A DNA stretch of 64,000 nucleotides from the NCBI GenBank assembly GCA_002404895.1, contig DHKO01000045.1, positions 1-64,000 of the forward strand, given 5' to 3'. Origin of the DNA: Treponema sp. UBA4692 (GTDB lineage: Bacteria > Spirochaetota > Spirochaetia > Treponematales > Treponemataceae). Of this stretch, positions 14,925-23,126 are shown one piece after another (positions within the stretch are counted from its first letter, which is position 1; the number at the start of each line of letters is the position of its first letter). The notes beneath the pieces were generated by a model. It saw only the letters and a list, made by a program, of their open reading frames with translations. It made no database searches and was not told the origin of the DNA. The translations under genes and the position numbers were made by a program.

Positions 14925-16244
14925 TCACAGGCATTTTTTTATTTCAGATACAATCGCTTTTGCCAAAAGAGGAGGAACTGCGTTGCCAACCTGTGTATAT
15001 TGCGGTATCTCTGTTCGTCTTGAAAGACCTCCAGTTGTACGCTTTCCTAAAAATTCAAAAGAATCATCAAATGACTGGCATCTTGCCATTTCCCTGACAC
15101 TGAATGTTCTTGCTTCCCATGGACTTATATAGTCATCCGCAATGCTTACAACTGTCGCCGCAGGTTCTTTTGGATTCAATCTCTGGCGAATATTCTTTTT
15201 TGTCAAAAGAACATTAATTTCATCATCTGAGGGATTTCCGCTTTTAAAAAGTTCCACAACGTCATTTTTATTAAGATTTAATTTTTCACAGCAGAGTGAA
15301 ATAAGCGCATTTTTTCCGGAAATATCAATTCCGTTTTCTTTTACGCGTTTCCGCAAGTTTGTTCCTGATTCCCCCTGCTTAAAAAGGCTGAATCTTTCTG
15401 AAACAACATCAGTAACCCTTGAAAGTTCTGTGCATGAGATTTTGTCACCAGCTGAAATCGGCAATCCGTTTTTTGCAGGTGTTCGTCCTGCACGGCTTCC
15501 CTTTTGGTAGTCGCTTTCCAAAATTGATTTTCTCACGTCATCATCTGTTATAAGATTGCTGATTGCATCCTGCAAGGTTATGTGATGTCCTTTATGGGTA
15601 GGCTTTGGATATTCTGGAGTTTTCTCGCCGTCACGATAGCCTATAAATATTGCTCTTCTGCGTCTTTGAGGAACTCCGTAATCGGCTGCATTCAAGATTT
15701 TAGGCTCAAGCGTGTGGTAACCTATCAATTTCAGCTCATTTCTAAGAATATCCGGTGTTACTGAACCGTCTGGATATTGAACTCCTGTAATTCCCACATA
15801 TCCAAGAAACTGCATATCCATAAATCCCTCGACATTTTCAAGGACAATGTAGCGCGGCAGAATTTCTTTTACGACACGCACATACTCTCCGAAAAGCATA
15901 TTTCTAGGGTCGTCTTTTCTTCTTCTTCCAGCCCTTGAAAACCCCTGGCAGCTCGGCCCGCCAATTATAAGGTCAATCTGCTCTGGTGCATGATGAATTC
16001 CGTCATTAAAACACTTCAATTCCTTTATTTTTTTTCTAATAAAATCGCCGGAAAGATTTCTGATGTCGCTGCGTTCAAACCAAGTGTTCTCCCCCTGTAT
16101 AAGCCCCAGCTGTTCATGCCTATGTCTGTATGTAAGTTCTACCATAGGACTTATGTCAGAACTGAAAAGAATATCAAAGCCAGCCTGAATCAAGCCTTCA
16201 GAACACCCCCCTGCTCCGCAAAAAAGGTCAACAGCTGTAGCCAT
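14925..16244 (-). CDS. DNA (cytosine-5) methyltransferase of a Type II restriction-modification system
   Basis: Transfers methyl groups from AdoMet to C5 of a cytosine in a short target and so protects host DNA from the partner nuclease. The 439 residues show motif I (DLFCGAGGCSEGL, about 6-18), the catalytic loop IV (GGPSCQGFSRAG, Cys about 96), motif VI (ENVEGFMD), VIII (PQRRRRAIFIGYRDG) and X (QVGNAVPPLLAKAIV). The target-recognition region lies at about 230-370. An AAGGAGGT ribosome site precedes the ATG. The endonuclease gene ends 54 nt upstream on the same strand. Both genes are visibly richer in AT than the DNA around them, which suggests transfer. Confidence 0.95.
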   Translation of the reverse strand: MATAVDLFCGAGGCSEGLIQAGFDILFSSDISPMVELTYRHRHEQLGLIQGENTWFERSDIRNLSGDFIRKKIKELKCFNDGIHHAPEQIDLIIGGPSCQGFSRAGRRRKDDPRNMLFGEYVRVVKEILPRYIVLENVEGFMDMQFLGYVGITGVQYPDGSVTPDILRNELKLIGYHTLEPKILNAADYGVPQRRRRAIFIGYRDGEKTPEYPKPTHKGHHITLQDAISNLITDDDVRKSILESDYQKGSRAGRTPAKNGLPISAGDKISCTELSRVTDVVSERFSLFKQGESGTNLRKRVKENGIDISGKNALISLCCEKLNLNKNDVVELFKSGNPSDDEINVLLTKKNIRQRLNPKEPAATVVSIADDYISPWEARTFSVREMARCQSFDDSFEFLGKRTTGGLSRRTEIPQYTQVGNAVPPLLAKAIVSEIKKCL

Positions 16245-16298
16245 AAAAAAAATACCTCCTTGAATACTTTAATAAAATTTTCTAAAAAAGTCCAGGAT

Positions 16299-17495
16299 TC
16301 AAGAATTTATTGTATAAAGTTCACTTTCAGGAAAGAGATATTTTCTGTCTTTCTTTTTCACCTTGAACGCAAATGTATCTCCGTTTCCGCTTGCTCTTGA
16401 AAGCATTAAATCCAACTGGATTTTACCTTGTTCAAGAAGCAGGTCAAACTGAGAAACAAGAGGATTCTTTGTATGTTCAATTGAAGATATTCTGAAATAT
16501 TCGTTTCCATTATTAGTTCTGTTTTCCACATCAATCCAGAATGTTTCTTTATGTTTTTCAAGAAGCCTTGAATGAAGCTTCGATAAAAGCCAAACAGCAA
16601 CATCGTCAACTTTTTTCAACTGCTCTTCATCCTTTGCCATTTCAAGCATTTCAAGATAGTCATTCGCATAATCAACATTCAACGAAAGATTCTGTCTAGT
16701 AAGTTTTTGAGCTGCCAAAGTAATTTGAAGAGTCTTATGGGGTGGAACATCAAAATATCCGTATTTATCAACAATTTCTCTTGCGTTATGCAGCTTGCTA
16801 AAATCCCAGTCAGGCACTTGAGAAAATAAAGTTGACCGCGTTGCTTTTTTCCGCTTGCTTTTTAATTCTATTCCCTTATAGTCCGGCTCTTTTGATGAAT
16901 TCATATTGATTCCAAGCAAAGATTCTATTGTTCTGCCAATACCAGTATCTGCCATAAGTTCCGCACGATTCCAGCCAGAAATATTTGTTTTTATGAGATT
17001 CAACAGCTCTTGAGAAACTGATTTTTTAGCCATGGAAATATTTTCAATAAATTCTTTTAGCGGTGTCAAAATTGCTGATTTGCAAACTTTCTCTATATTA
17101 ACTTTGTTTATGTTGACTACATAAAGAAGTCTATCAAAAACTATCAGAGCGAAAATATCATTGGCAGAAACATATTGCTGAAATTTGTAAATCCACAATC
17201 TTGGGTCGCCATGCTTTGTATTCGGACGATAAAGGGAAGTTTGAGTTTCAATAATATCTGAATCTGTAAGAATTCGAGTTGGAATCAGAATTTTATTTTC
17301 TTGTCCTTGAGGCTGAGCAGAATAATCATGTAAATTATTTTCTGAAAAATATACTCGGACAGGTTCTGTCGCATCCAAAGTTGATTTCTTTAATCCTGTT
17401 TCTGTTATTTGAATTGTTGTAAAATCAATTTGATTATTAACTAGAAACTCTATATTTTTATTTTCAAAATCATTGTAAGGACGCATATGAATCAT
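16299..17495 (-). CDS. MvaI/BcnI-family Type II restriction endonuclease
   Basis: Probable partner nuclease of the adjacent methyltransferase. In the 398-residue protein the stretch about 195-215 (GIGRTIESLLGI, then PDYKGIELKSKR) matches the D...ExK catalytic centre of the MvaI/BcnI family, whose known members cut CCWGG or CCSGG as monomers. An N-terminal region of about 160 residues precedes it. The specificity here cannot be read from sequence. AAGGAAAA stands upstream of the ATG at 17495. The gene reads into the methyltransferase with a 54-nt gap. Low GC content and distinct codon use match the methyltransferase and differ from the neighbours. Confidence 0.85.
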   Translation of the reverse strand: MIHMRPYNDFENKNIEFLVNNQIDFTTIQITETGLKKSTLDATEPVRVYFSENNLHDYSAQPQGQENKILIPTRILTDSDIIETQTSLYRPNTKHGDPRLWIYKFQQYVSANDIFALIVFDRLLYVVNINKVNIEKVCKSAILTPLKEFIENISMAKKSVSQELLNLIKTNISGWNRAELMADTGIGRTIESLLGINMNSSKEPDYKGIELKSKRKKATRSTLFSQVPDWDFSKLHNAREIVDKYGYFDVPPHKTLQITLAAQKLTRQNLSLNVDYANDYLEMLEMAKDEEQLKKVDDVAVWLLSKLHSRLLEKHKETFWIDVENRTNNGNEYFRISSIEHTKNPLVSQFDLLLEQGKIQLDLMLSRASGNGDTFAFKVKKKDRKYLFPESELYTINS

Positions 17496-17714
17496 AAAAT
17501 ACTTTTCCTTATAAAATCACAGATTTATTTTTCTGAAGAATTGAAAATATCATTTTGAACATAACAAAAAATTTGCTCATCTATATACTTTGCTTTATCT
17601 GATACAAAACTTCAATTCGAATATTTACATGACAAAAATAATGTACAGTAAATTTGTCAGATTTTCTAGTAGATAAGACTTGCAATTCAAAACCAACATT
17701 TTTTTGCGTTAGGG

Positions 17715-17850
17715 CATGGAAGCCCGGAGTTCTGGAGCGGAACGAAGTGCAGCATTGGCGAAGCCAAGCAGGCGGAAGAATGAGCGTTAGCGAAGGCTGG
17801 AACGCCCGACCCGAGCGAAGTGCCTGCACGGAGCGATGGAAACGCCCAAA
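17715..17850. repeat. GC-rich dispersed mini-palindrome element, copy 3
   Basis: Sharp GC-rich block in the 427-nt gap between the restriction gene and the MATE gene. On the minus strand it contains GCCTTCGCTAACGCTCATT and TTCCGCCTGCTT, nearly the core of the copy at 9038-9076. The rest of the gap (17496-17714) is AT-rich with no gene seen. Confidence 0.65.
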
Positions 17851-17922
17851 TATAGAATTGAAATTGAATCGCTTTCCCTTTCCTATTTTCAATTTCCTTT
17901 TTTAGAATTATCATCGTCATCT

Positions 17923-19278
17923 ATGAAAAATTATGAGATGGACTTGACGGCTGGAAATCTTGCGCCGAAGCTTTTGCGTTTTAGCATTCCGCTTGTTTTG
18001 ACGAATATTATGCAGGTCTTGTTCAATATGACTGACCTTGCGGTTGTGGGGCGTTTTTCAGGGCCGGAGGCGCTTGGAGCGGTCGGATCGGTTCCTAACT
18101 TTCTTTTTATCTTTACGGGGCTTGTAATCGGGCTTGGAAGCGGCGTTAACTCAATCTGCGCGTTTTTTGTGGGCGCGAAGAGCAAGAAGGACTTGTCGGA
18201 GACGATTCACACGGCTTTTGTAATCTGTTTTGTGTTCGGCGTGATTTTGATGGCGGCGGGCATGGTCTTGGCGCGGCCGGTTCTTCTTTTGATGAACACG
18301 AAGCCTGAGCTTATTGACGGCGCGGTGTTGTATTTTAAGATTTATATGGTCGGAATTCCGTTCGAGGCGCTTTTCAATTACGGAAACGGAGTTTTGAGCG
18401 CGGTGGGCGACACTAAGCGTCCTCTTTATTTTTTGACGGCTTCTGGAATTGCGAACGCGCTTTTGAATCTTGTGTTTGTAATCGGGCTTGGAATGAGCGT
18501 TGACGGCGTTGCCTGGGGCTCTGTGATTGCGAATTTTCTTTCGGCGTTTCTTGTGCTGCTTGCGCTTGCGAAAGGAACTGGAGATGCGCGGCTTGAAGTC
18601 AGAAAAATCCGCGTGAACTGGCAGAAGGCTTTGCGCGTCATAAAGCTTGGAATTCCTGCGGGCTTGCAGAATATGATTTTCGGCTTCGCGAATATGTTTA
18701 TGCAGATGGGCCTTAATTCTTTTGACGCTGTGATGGTCTCTGGAAATGCCGCTGCCGCGAATGCCGACACTTTGATTTACAATATTATGGCGGCTTTTTA
18801 TGTTGGCTGCGCTACTTTTATCGGGCAGAACTACGGAGCGGGAAAGAAAGGCCGCGTTGTGAAAAGCTATGTCTGGGGAACTGTTTTCTCGTTTGCGGTG
18901 GGGCTTGCGCTTGGAATTCTTCTTTTGATTTTCGGGCGTGAATTCTTGTCTCTTTTTACAGACAGCGAGGAAGTCATTGCGTGCGGCCTTGAGCGCGTGA
19001 AGATTATGGCGTTTGCCTACTGCGTTTCGGCCTTTATGGACAACTCGATTGCCGCCTGCCGCGGTCTTGGAAAAACTCTTGTTCCGTCAGTGATGGTCTC
19101 GCTCGGCTCTTGCGTCTTTAGAATCGTCTGGATTTTCACGGTTTTCGCGCATTTTAAGACTCTTCCAAGCTTGTTTTTGCTTTTTCCGTGCAGCTGGATT
19201 CTCACCGCGATTTTCGTTTTCGCATATTTTCTCGTGATTCTGAAAAAAGCGTTTCCGAAGTATGTTCGGAATCTGTAA
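17923..19278 (+). CDS. MATE-family multidrug/sodium antiporter
   Basis: Inner-membrane exporter of the NorM/DinF type. The 451 residues have twelve predicted membrane helices in two halves. Typical MATE stretches are LRFSIPLVLTNIMQVLFNMTDLAVVGRF at the first helix (only parts quoted elsewhere), GLGSGVNSICAFFVGA, FNYGNGVLSAVGDTKRPL and AGLQNMIFGF. Two in-frame ATGs (17923, 17938) compete; neither has a good ribosome site. I prefer 17923, since TAGAAT at 17903-17908 would give a very short leader. Substrate unknown. The gene stands alone, just after a GC-rich repeat. Confidence 0.93.
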   Translation: MKNYEMDLTAGNLAPKLLRFSIPLVLTNIMQVLFNMTDLAVVGRFSGPEALGAVGSVPNFLFIFTGLVIGLGSGVNSICAFFVGAKSKKDLSETIHTAFVICFVFGVILMAAGMVLARPVLLLMNTKPELIDGAVLYFKIYMVGIPFEALFNYGNGVLSAVGDTKRPLYFLTASGIANALLNLVFVIGLGMSVDGVAWGSVIANFLSAFLVLLALAKGTGDARLEVRKIRVNWQKALRVIKLGIPAGLQNMIFGFANMFMQMGLNSFDAVMVSGNAAAANADTLIYNIMAAFYVGCATFIGQNYGAGKKGRVVKSYVWGTVFSFAVGLALGILLLIFGREFLSLFTDSEEVIACGLERVKIMAFAYCVSAFMDNSIAACRGLGKTLVPSVMVSLGSCVFRIVWIFTVFAHFKTLPSLFLLFPCSWILTAIFVFAYFLVILKKAFPKYVRNL

Positions 19279-19281
19279 AAG

Positions 19282-19445
19282 TTGTGTCATTCAGGGCTTG
19301 TGAAAAATGTGTCATTCCGAACTTGATTCGGAATCTGAATGGCGAGATGCTGAAATAAATTCAGCATGACGGATTTTTTTGAAAACGAGTTCAGCATGAC
19401 ATTTGAAAATGAAAAAATTGTGTCATTCCGGGCTTTTGCAAGAAG
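19282..19445. repeat. Dispersed GTCATTCCG / TTCAGCATGAC hairpin repeats
   Basis: Several GTCATTC words, plus two hairpins: an 8-bp stem ATTCCGAA/TTCGGAAT (about 19313-19333) and an 8-bp stem ATGCTGAA/TTCAGCAT (about 19347-19367). This word family is widespread in unrelated bacteria. Shorter copies are at 41880-41930 and 47080-47105. It fills the gap between the MATE gene and pth. Confidence 0.7.
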
Positions 19446-19485
19446 TTGTCTGCTTTGACTCTGAATCTGTGAATAAAAAATTGCA

Positions 19486-19515
19486 TTGTGAATTATCATT
19501 TAAAATCACTATAAT
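19486..19515 (+). promoter_or_regulatory. Promoter of pth with almost no leader
   Basis: TTGTGA (19486-19491), an 18-nt spacer and a consensus TATAAT (19510-19515). The start site predicted from the -10 box is about 19522, two bases before the ATG of pth, and no ribosome site is present. Confidence 0.6.
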
Positions 19516-19523
19516 CTTCTATT

Positions 19524-20192
19524 ATGATTAAACTTGTTGCTTTTCTTGGAAATTACGGGGCTGAGTACGCTGGAACGCGCCACAATGTTGCCTGGACTTT
19601 TGCCGAGCAGCTTCCTTTTTATGGCAGGCTTTCGTTTCAGGGCAAATTCAAGGGCGACTATGCTGCGGTTGAGACAAAAACTTTGGCCGGGTGGTTCGCC
19701 GACACAAAAATGTACGCGAAAAAGGACGGAAGCGCGCCGGTCGTTCCTGAAGAAGCTCCTGATAAAATCTATTTCTTGAAGCCGCTCACTTATATGAATT
19801 TAAGCGGAGAGTCGGTCGGAGAGCTTGCCCGTTTCTACAAGATAAATCCGTCTGAAATTCTCGTTGTCCACGACGAGCTGGAGCTTCCGCTTGGAACTGT
19901 GAGCTTGAAATGGAGCGGCGGACTCGGCGGACACAACGGCTTGCGCTCGATGAAGGCGACTTTCGGAACTGCGGATTTCTGGCGGCTTCGTTTCGGGCTT
20001 ACAAAGCCTGTTGACCGCGACATTGCCGGCTATGTTCTTTCAAAATTCACGGCGGACGAGAACATAATTCTCGCGCAGGAATTTGCCCAGACAAACGAGA
20101 TGTTTGCGAAATTTCTTCTTTCAAATGACGAGAACCAGAAAAGAATTTTGCAGGCATGGACAAAAAAGAAAATCGTAGAGACAAAAAAATGA
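19524..20192 (+). CDS. pth: Peptidyl-tRNA hydrolase
   Basis: Recycles peptidyl-tRNA that drops off ribosomes. The 222 residues contain the family's catalytic and binding positions: Asn and His in GNYGAEYAGTRHNVAW (residues about 9-24), Asn in KPLTYMNLSGESV, Asp in VHDELELPLG, and SGGLGGHNGLRSM. A loop of about 20 residues near 55-75 (AGWFADTKMYAKKDG) is longer than in E. coli Pth. The ATG lies 9 nt after a TATAAT box with no ribosome site, so the transcript may be leaderless. The stop overlaps the preferred mazG start as ATGA. Confidence 0.97.
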   Translation: MIKLVAFLGNYGAEYAGTRHNVAWTFAEQLPFYGRLSFQGKFKGDYAAVETKTLAGWFADTKMYAKKDGSAPVVPEEAPDKIYFLKPLTYMNLSGESVGELARFYKINPSEILVVHDELELPLGTVSLKWSGGLGGHNGLRSMKATFGTADFWRLRFGLTKPVDRDIAGYVLSKFTADENIILAQEFAQTNEMFAKFLLSNDENQKRILQAWTKKKIVETKK

Positions 20193-21229
20193 GATTAAAG
20201 ACGACAAATCCTCAAAATCAGAATTTTTATCAGAATGAAGATTCGGCTTCAAAACAAAAAGAAAATTTGACTTTAAATTCGGCTGAAAGTCAGAATCAGA
20301 ATTGTGCGGAATCCGAAGTAAAATCTGGTTCAAAATCCGAAAAAAAATCAGAATCAGACTTGAAACTGGAAAAATCGTTTGAGAAATTTTTTGAGACTGT
20401 AAAAGCTGTGCGCAAGGGCTGCCCGTGGGACAAAGACCAGACCGCGCTTTCGCTCCGCTCTACTTTTTTTGAGGAGACTTGCGAGGCTCTGGACGCAATC
20501 ACCGAGCAGGATTCTGAGCACGTAAAGGAAGAGCTTGGCGATGTGCTTTTGAACGTTGTCTTGATTGCATATCTTTTTGAGGAAAAAAATCTTTTTACGG
20601 TTGAGGACTCAATCAACGCGATTACAGAAAAGTTGATTCGCCGCCATCCGCACGTTTTCAAGGAAAGCGAGGGCAAGAGCGAGATAAGAGGCGAGACGAA
20701 AACATCCGAGCAGGCTTTGAGCCAGTGGGACAGAATCAAGGCGAATGTAGAGGGAAGAAAATCTGATTCGGTTCTGGATGAAGTTCCTGAGAATTTTCCT
20801 CCGATTTTAAAATCCTACAAAATGCTCAAAAAAGCCGCGAAGCTGAATTTTGAATGGAGAAGCATAAGCGAGTGCGCGGAAAAATTTTTTGAGGAGCTTT
20901 CTGAGATGAAATCCGCTCGCGAGGAAGTTCAGAATGCGAAAAAATATCCTGATGAGAAGCCTTTTTCCGTAAGCTCGGACTCAGAAAAGCTGGACGAGGC
21001 GCAGCTTCATCTCGAGGAAGAATTCGGCGACGCGCTTCTGGCTTTCATAAATTACGGCCGCTGGCTTGGAATCGATGCGAATATTGCGCTTCAAAGGGCG
21101 AACAAGAAATTCTGCCGCAGATTTACTTTTGTTGAGAAAAAAATGAAGGAAAACAATATTCCTTTTGACGAGACTAAGAAAAAGCAGATGATGGAATTTT
21201 GGGAGCAGGCAAAAAACTCTGGAATTTGA
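20189..21229 (+). CDS. mazG: Nucleoside triphosphate pyrophosphohydrolase MazG
   Basis: Hydrolyses (d)NTPs to monophosphates and pyrophosphate, as house-cleaning of damaged nucleotides or for ppGpp balance. With the ATG at 20189, which overlaps the pth stop as ATGA, the product has 346 residues. The first MazG domain shows GCPWDKDQT, the metal-binding EETCEALDAI and EELGDVLLNVV, and RRHPHVF. The second is marked by EEEFGDALLAFINYGRWLG. About 55 residues at the N-terminus are an extra S/N/Q/K/E-rich low-complexity tail encoded by AT-rich GATTC/GAATC-like words. A start 11 codons upstream inside pth is possible but less likely. Confidence 0.95.
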   Translation: MRLKTTNPQNQNFYQNEDSASKQKENLTLNSAESQNQNCAESEVKSGSKSEKKSESDLKLEKSFEKFFETVKAVRKGCPWDKDQTALSLRSTFFEETCEALDAITEQDSEHVKEELGDVLLNVVLIAYLFEEKNLFTVEDSINAITEKLIRRHPHVFKESEGKSEIRGETKTSEQALSQWDRIKANVEGRKSDSVLDEVPENFPPILKSYKMLKKAAKLNFEWRSISECAEKFFEELSEMKSAREEVQNAKKYPDEKPFSVSSDSEKLDEAQLHLEEEFGDALLAFINYGRWLGIDANIALQRANKKFCRRFTFVEKKMKENNIPFDETKKKQMMEFWEQAKNSGI

Positions 21230-21300
21230 GCGTGAAACGCACTGGGTTGCTTCGCTCTTGGAGCAGCCCGTGTTTTGTCTGTGTTCGTGTGCGTGTTTTT

Positions 21301-21332
21301 GCCGGCAAAATCCCGGCTCTGTTGTTTTTTAG
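21301..21332 (+). terminator. Probable terminator of pth-mazG
   Basis: Hairpin GCCGG-CAAAATC-CCGGC (21301-21317) followed by a T-rich stretch (21318-21330). Upstream, 21244-21269 forms another 8-bp hairpin with one G-T pair (GGGTTGCT/AGCAGCCC). The T-rich tail coincides with a possible -35 box of clpP (TTGTTT 21322-21327, 17 nt before TATATT 21345-21350). Confidence 0.55.
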
Positions 21333-21356
21333 CCTTTTTTTTATTATATTTCTAAT

Positions 21357-21965
21357 ATGAAAATTTTTAACGAAAACGAAGAAGAGAAAAAAGATTCAGA
21401 GAAGGAAAGTCCTCTTGCTGAAAAATTTTTGAAGACACGCCAGATTATTTTGAGCGGCGAAATAAACGAGGAAAACACTGCGAAAGTGATTCAGCAGCTT
21501 CTTTTGCTTGAAGCTGACTGCGACAAGCCGATTTATATTTACATTGACTCGCCTGGCGGCTCGATTGACTCGGGATTTGGAATTTACGATATTATCCGCT
21601 TTATAAACGCGCCTGTTTACACGATTGGAACTGGCTTGATTGCGAGCATGGGTTCGATAATCCTGCTTTCAGTGCCGAAAGAGCGCCGCCTTGCGCTTCC
21701 GAACAGCCATTATCTTATCCATCAGCCGCTGATTGGCGGAGTTGCCCGCGGAGTTGCGACAGACTTGGAGATTCAGGCTGAGGAAATCGCAAAGTCAAAG
21801 GAAAAGCTTATAAAGCTGATTGCTGCGGAAACTGGAAAACCTGCTGAGCAGGTTGCAAAAGACTGCGACCGCGACCATTGGCTTACAGCGGACGAGGCTC
21901 TTGATTACGGGCTTGTGAGCAAGGTGATTTCTGCAAGAAAAGAACTACAGGAAATTGCAAAATAA
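21357..21965 (+). CDS. clpP: ATP-dependent Clp protease proteolytic subunit (ClpP)
   Basis: Serine protease barrel that degrades proteins unfolded by a Clp ATPase. In its 202 residues the triad is complete: Ser in GLIASMGSIIL, His in NSHYLIHQP and Asp in CDRDHWLTADEALDYG. The N-terminus has an unusual charged stretch (ENEEEKKDSEKE) before LKTRQIILSGEI. The oligomerisation motif DSPGGSIDSGFGIYD is present. No tig or clpX is beside it, so it may be one of several ClpP paralogues. The ATG stands 6-9 nt after TATTATATT with no ribosome site, which fits a leaderless start. Confidence 0.95.
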   Translation: MKIFNENEEEKKDSEKESPLAEKFLKTRQIILSGEINEENTAKVIQQLLLLEADCDKPIYIYIDSPGGSIDSGFGIYDIIRFINAPVYTIGTGLIASMGSIILLSVPKERRLALPNSHYLIHQPLIGGVARGVATDLEIQAEEIAKSKEKLIKLIAAETGKPAEQVAKDCDRDHWLTADEALDYGLVSKVISARKELQEIAK

Positions 21966-22070
21966 GCAGAGCGTTAGCGCTGGAAGCCCCGAAGTCCGCG
22001 AAGCGGATGAGCGGATAGCGAAGGGCGGACATAGCGACCCGAAGCGGAGCTGAGGGAAACGCAGAAAATA
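21965..22070. repeat. GC-rich dispersed mini-palindrome element, copy 4
   Basis: Begins at the clpP stop and ends 6 nt before the next ATG, so it is the whole clpP-acetyltransferase gap. It contains GAGCGTTAGCGCTGGAAGC, CCGCGAAGCGG and CGACCCGAAGCGGAGC. Its first words recur inside uvrC near 35768. Confidence 0.65.
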
Positions 22071-22075
22071 AATTT

Positions 22076-23101
22076 ATGACTTTTGGAATTACGGACAAGA
22101 TTGTTGACGATATTATTTTCGCGATGGAAAATCAGAACAGCTTGTTCGTTTTTGATGCTGAAAAAAATCAGGTTGTCGCGATTGACTCGGAAATTGTCGC
22201 CGACGACTTGGTTGAGCAGGAAAAAGGATATGTTCTTCCGGTCTGGGAGCCGGAGGATGGATTTAAGCTTTTGGAAGATTTTACCGAGACGCTTCAAAAC
22301 GCGAAAATCCGCGCGGAGCTTAGGCTTATTCTTTCAAATGGAAGGGGGGTGTTCAAGAATTTTAAAAACGCTTTGAAACAGTATCCGTCGCTCGAAAGAT
22401 GCTTTCACACGTTCAAGACAAAGAAAATGCGTTCTGTCGTTTACGACTGGTACAATTCACTTCGCGAAAACTGGGGGCTTGAGTCGTTTAGTTTCAGCCA
22501 GAATCAGGAAGCTTCAAGCGATTTGCTGAGGCAGGATTTTCAGTTCAGCGAGTACAATCCAAAAGAGGATGCGGATTGCATTGCAAAAGAGGCAGGTGAA
22601 ATTGCGGAGGAGATTAAGGATTTTTACCCGGAAAAAGTCGGTTTGGCGATTGGCCAGCATTGGCTTCGCAAGTTTTATGATTTGATTTCTGACAGCTGCG
22701 GTCTTGTTTGCCGCACAACTTCGGATGACTTTGCCGGCTGCCTTTTGTTTTCTCTTCCAAAATCTATAGATTCAGAGTCTTCTGTTTTGAAAATTTCATA
22801 TTCAAAAAATTCAAAATTGTTAGATTCAAAATCGTTAGATTCAAAATCGTTAGATTTGAAATCCTCAGAAAATCAGAACGAAGCGGCTTTTTTTACTGCT
22901 TGTTTTGTCAATCAGAATTACCGCTGCATGGGAATTGCCGCAGAGCTTTTTTTTAGCTGCGTTTCCCTTTTGAAAGAGCGCGGAATTCACTGGTTTATTA
23001 TTGCCGAAACATCTGTCCCGGAATTCTTAGAACCTTTGTTAAATCGTTGCGGTTTTGAAAAATCAGGTTCAGTTTATCTGGCTCATCTGGCAGACAATTA
23101 G
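22076..23101 (+). CDS. UPF0158-GNAT acetyltransferase fusion
   Basis: Two modules in 341 residues. The first (about 1-140) matches the UPF0158 pattern: a beta stretch LFVFDAEKNQVVAID, then LPVWEPEDGFKLLEDFTETL, GRGVFKNFKNALKQYP and VVYDWYNSL. The second (about 185-341) looks like a GNAT fold: FVNQNYRCMGIAAELFFSC carries the acetyl-CoA-binding pattern (R..GIA), and FIIAETSV.EFLEPLLNRCGFEKSG is its C-terminal part. Substrate unknown. Residues about 240-265 are an LDSKS repeat encoded by a 15-nt direct repeat (22806-22868). There is no ribosome site; the GC-rich repeat ends immediately upstream, so expression may depend on clpP. Confidence 0.75.
   Translation: MTFGITDKIVDDIIFAMENQNSLFVFDAEKNQVVAIDSEIVADDLVEQEKGYVLPVWEPEDGFKLLEDFTETLQNAKIRAELRLILSNGRGVFKNFKNALKQYPSLERCFHTFKTKKMRSVVYDWYNSLRENWGLESFSFSQNQEASSDLLRQDFQFSEYNPKEDADCIAKEAGEIAEEIKDFYPEKVGLAIGQHWLRKFYDLISDSCGLVCRTTSDDFAGCLLFSLPKSIDSESSVLKISYSKNSKLLDSKSLDSKSLDLKSSENQNEAAFFTACFVNQNYRCMGIAAELFFSCVSLLKERGIHWFIIAETSVPEFLEPLLNRCGFEKSGSVYLAHLADN
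22806..22868 (+). repeat. 15-nt direct repeat coding LDSKS pentapeptides
   Basis: Two near-exact and two decayed copies of TTAGATTCAAAATCG in the acetyltransferase gene. The period is a multiple of three, so copy-number changes keep the frame. The words match the AT-rich repeat inserted in recG. Confidence 0.8.
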
Positions 23102-23126
23102 ATTTTTTTATTTTAGGAGCTTAATT

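Noticed and set aside
14702..15132. Open frames over the hairpin array
   Set aside because: Produced by the tandem repeat in frame (a 41-nt period shifts the frame, giving repetitive QSAQCRS-like peptides); no ribosome site.
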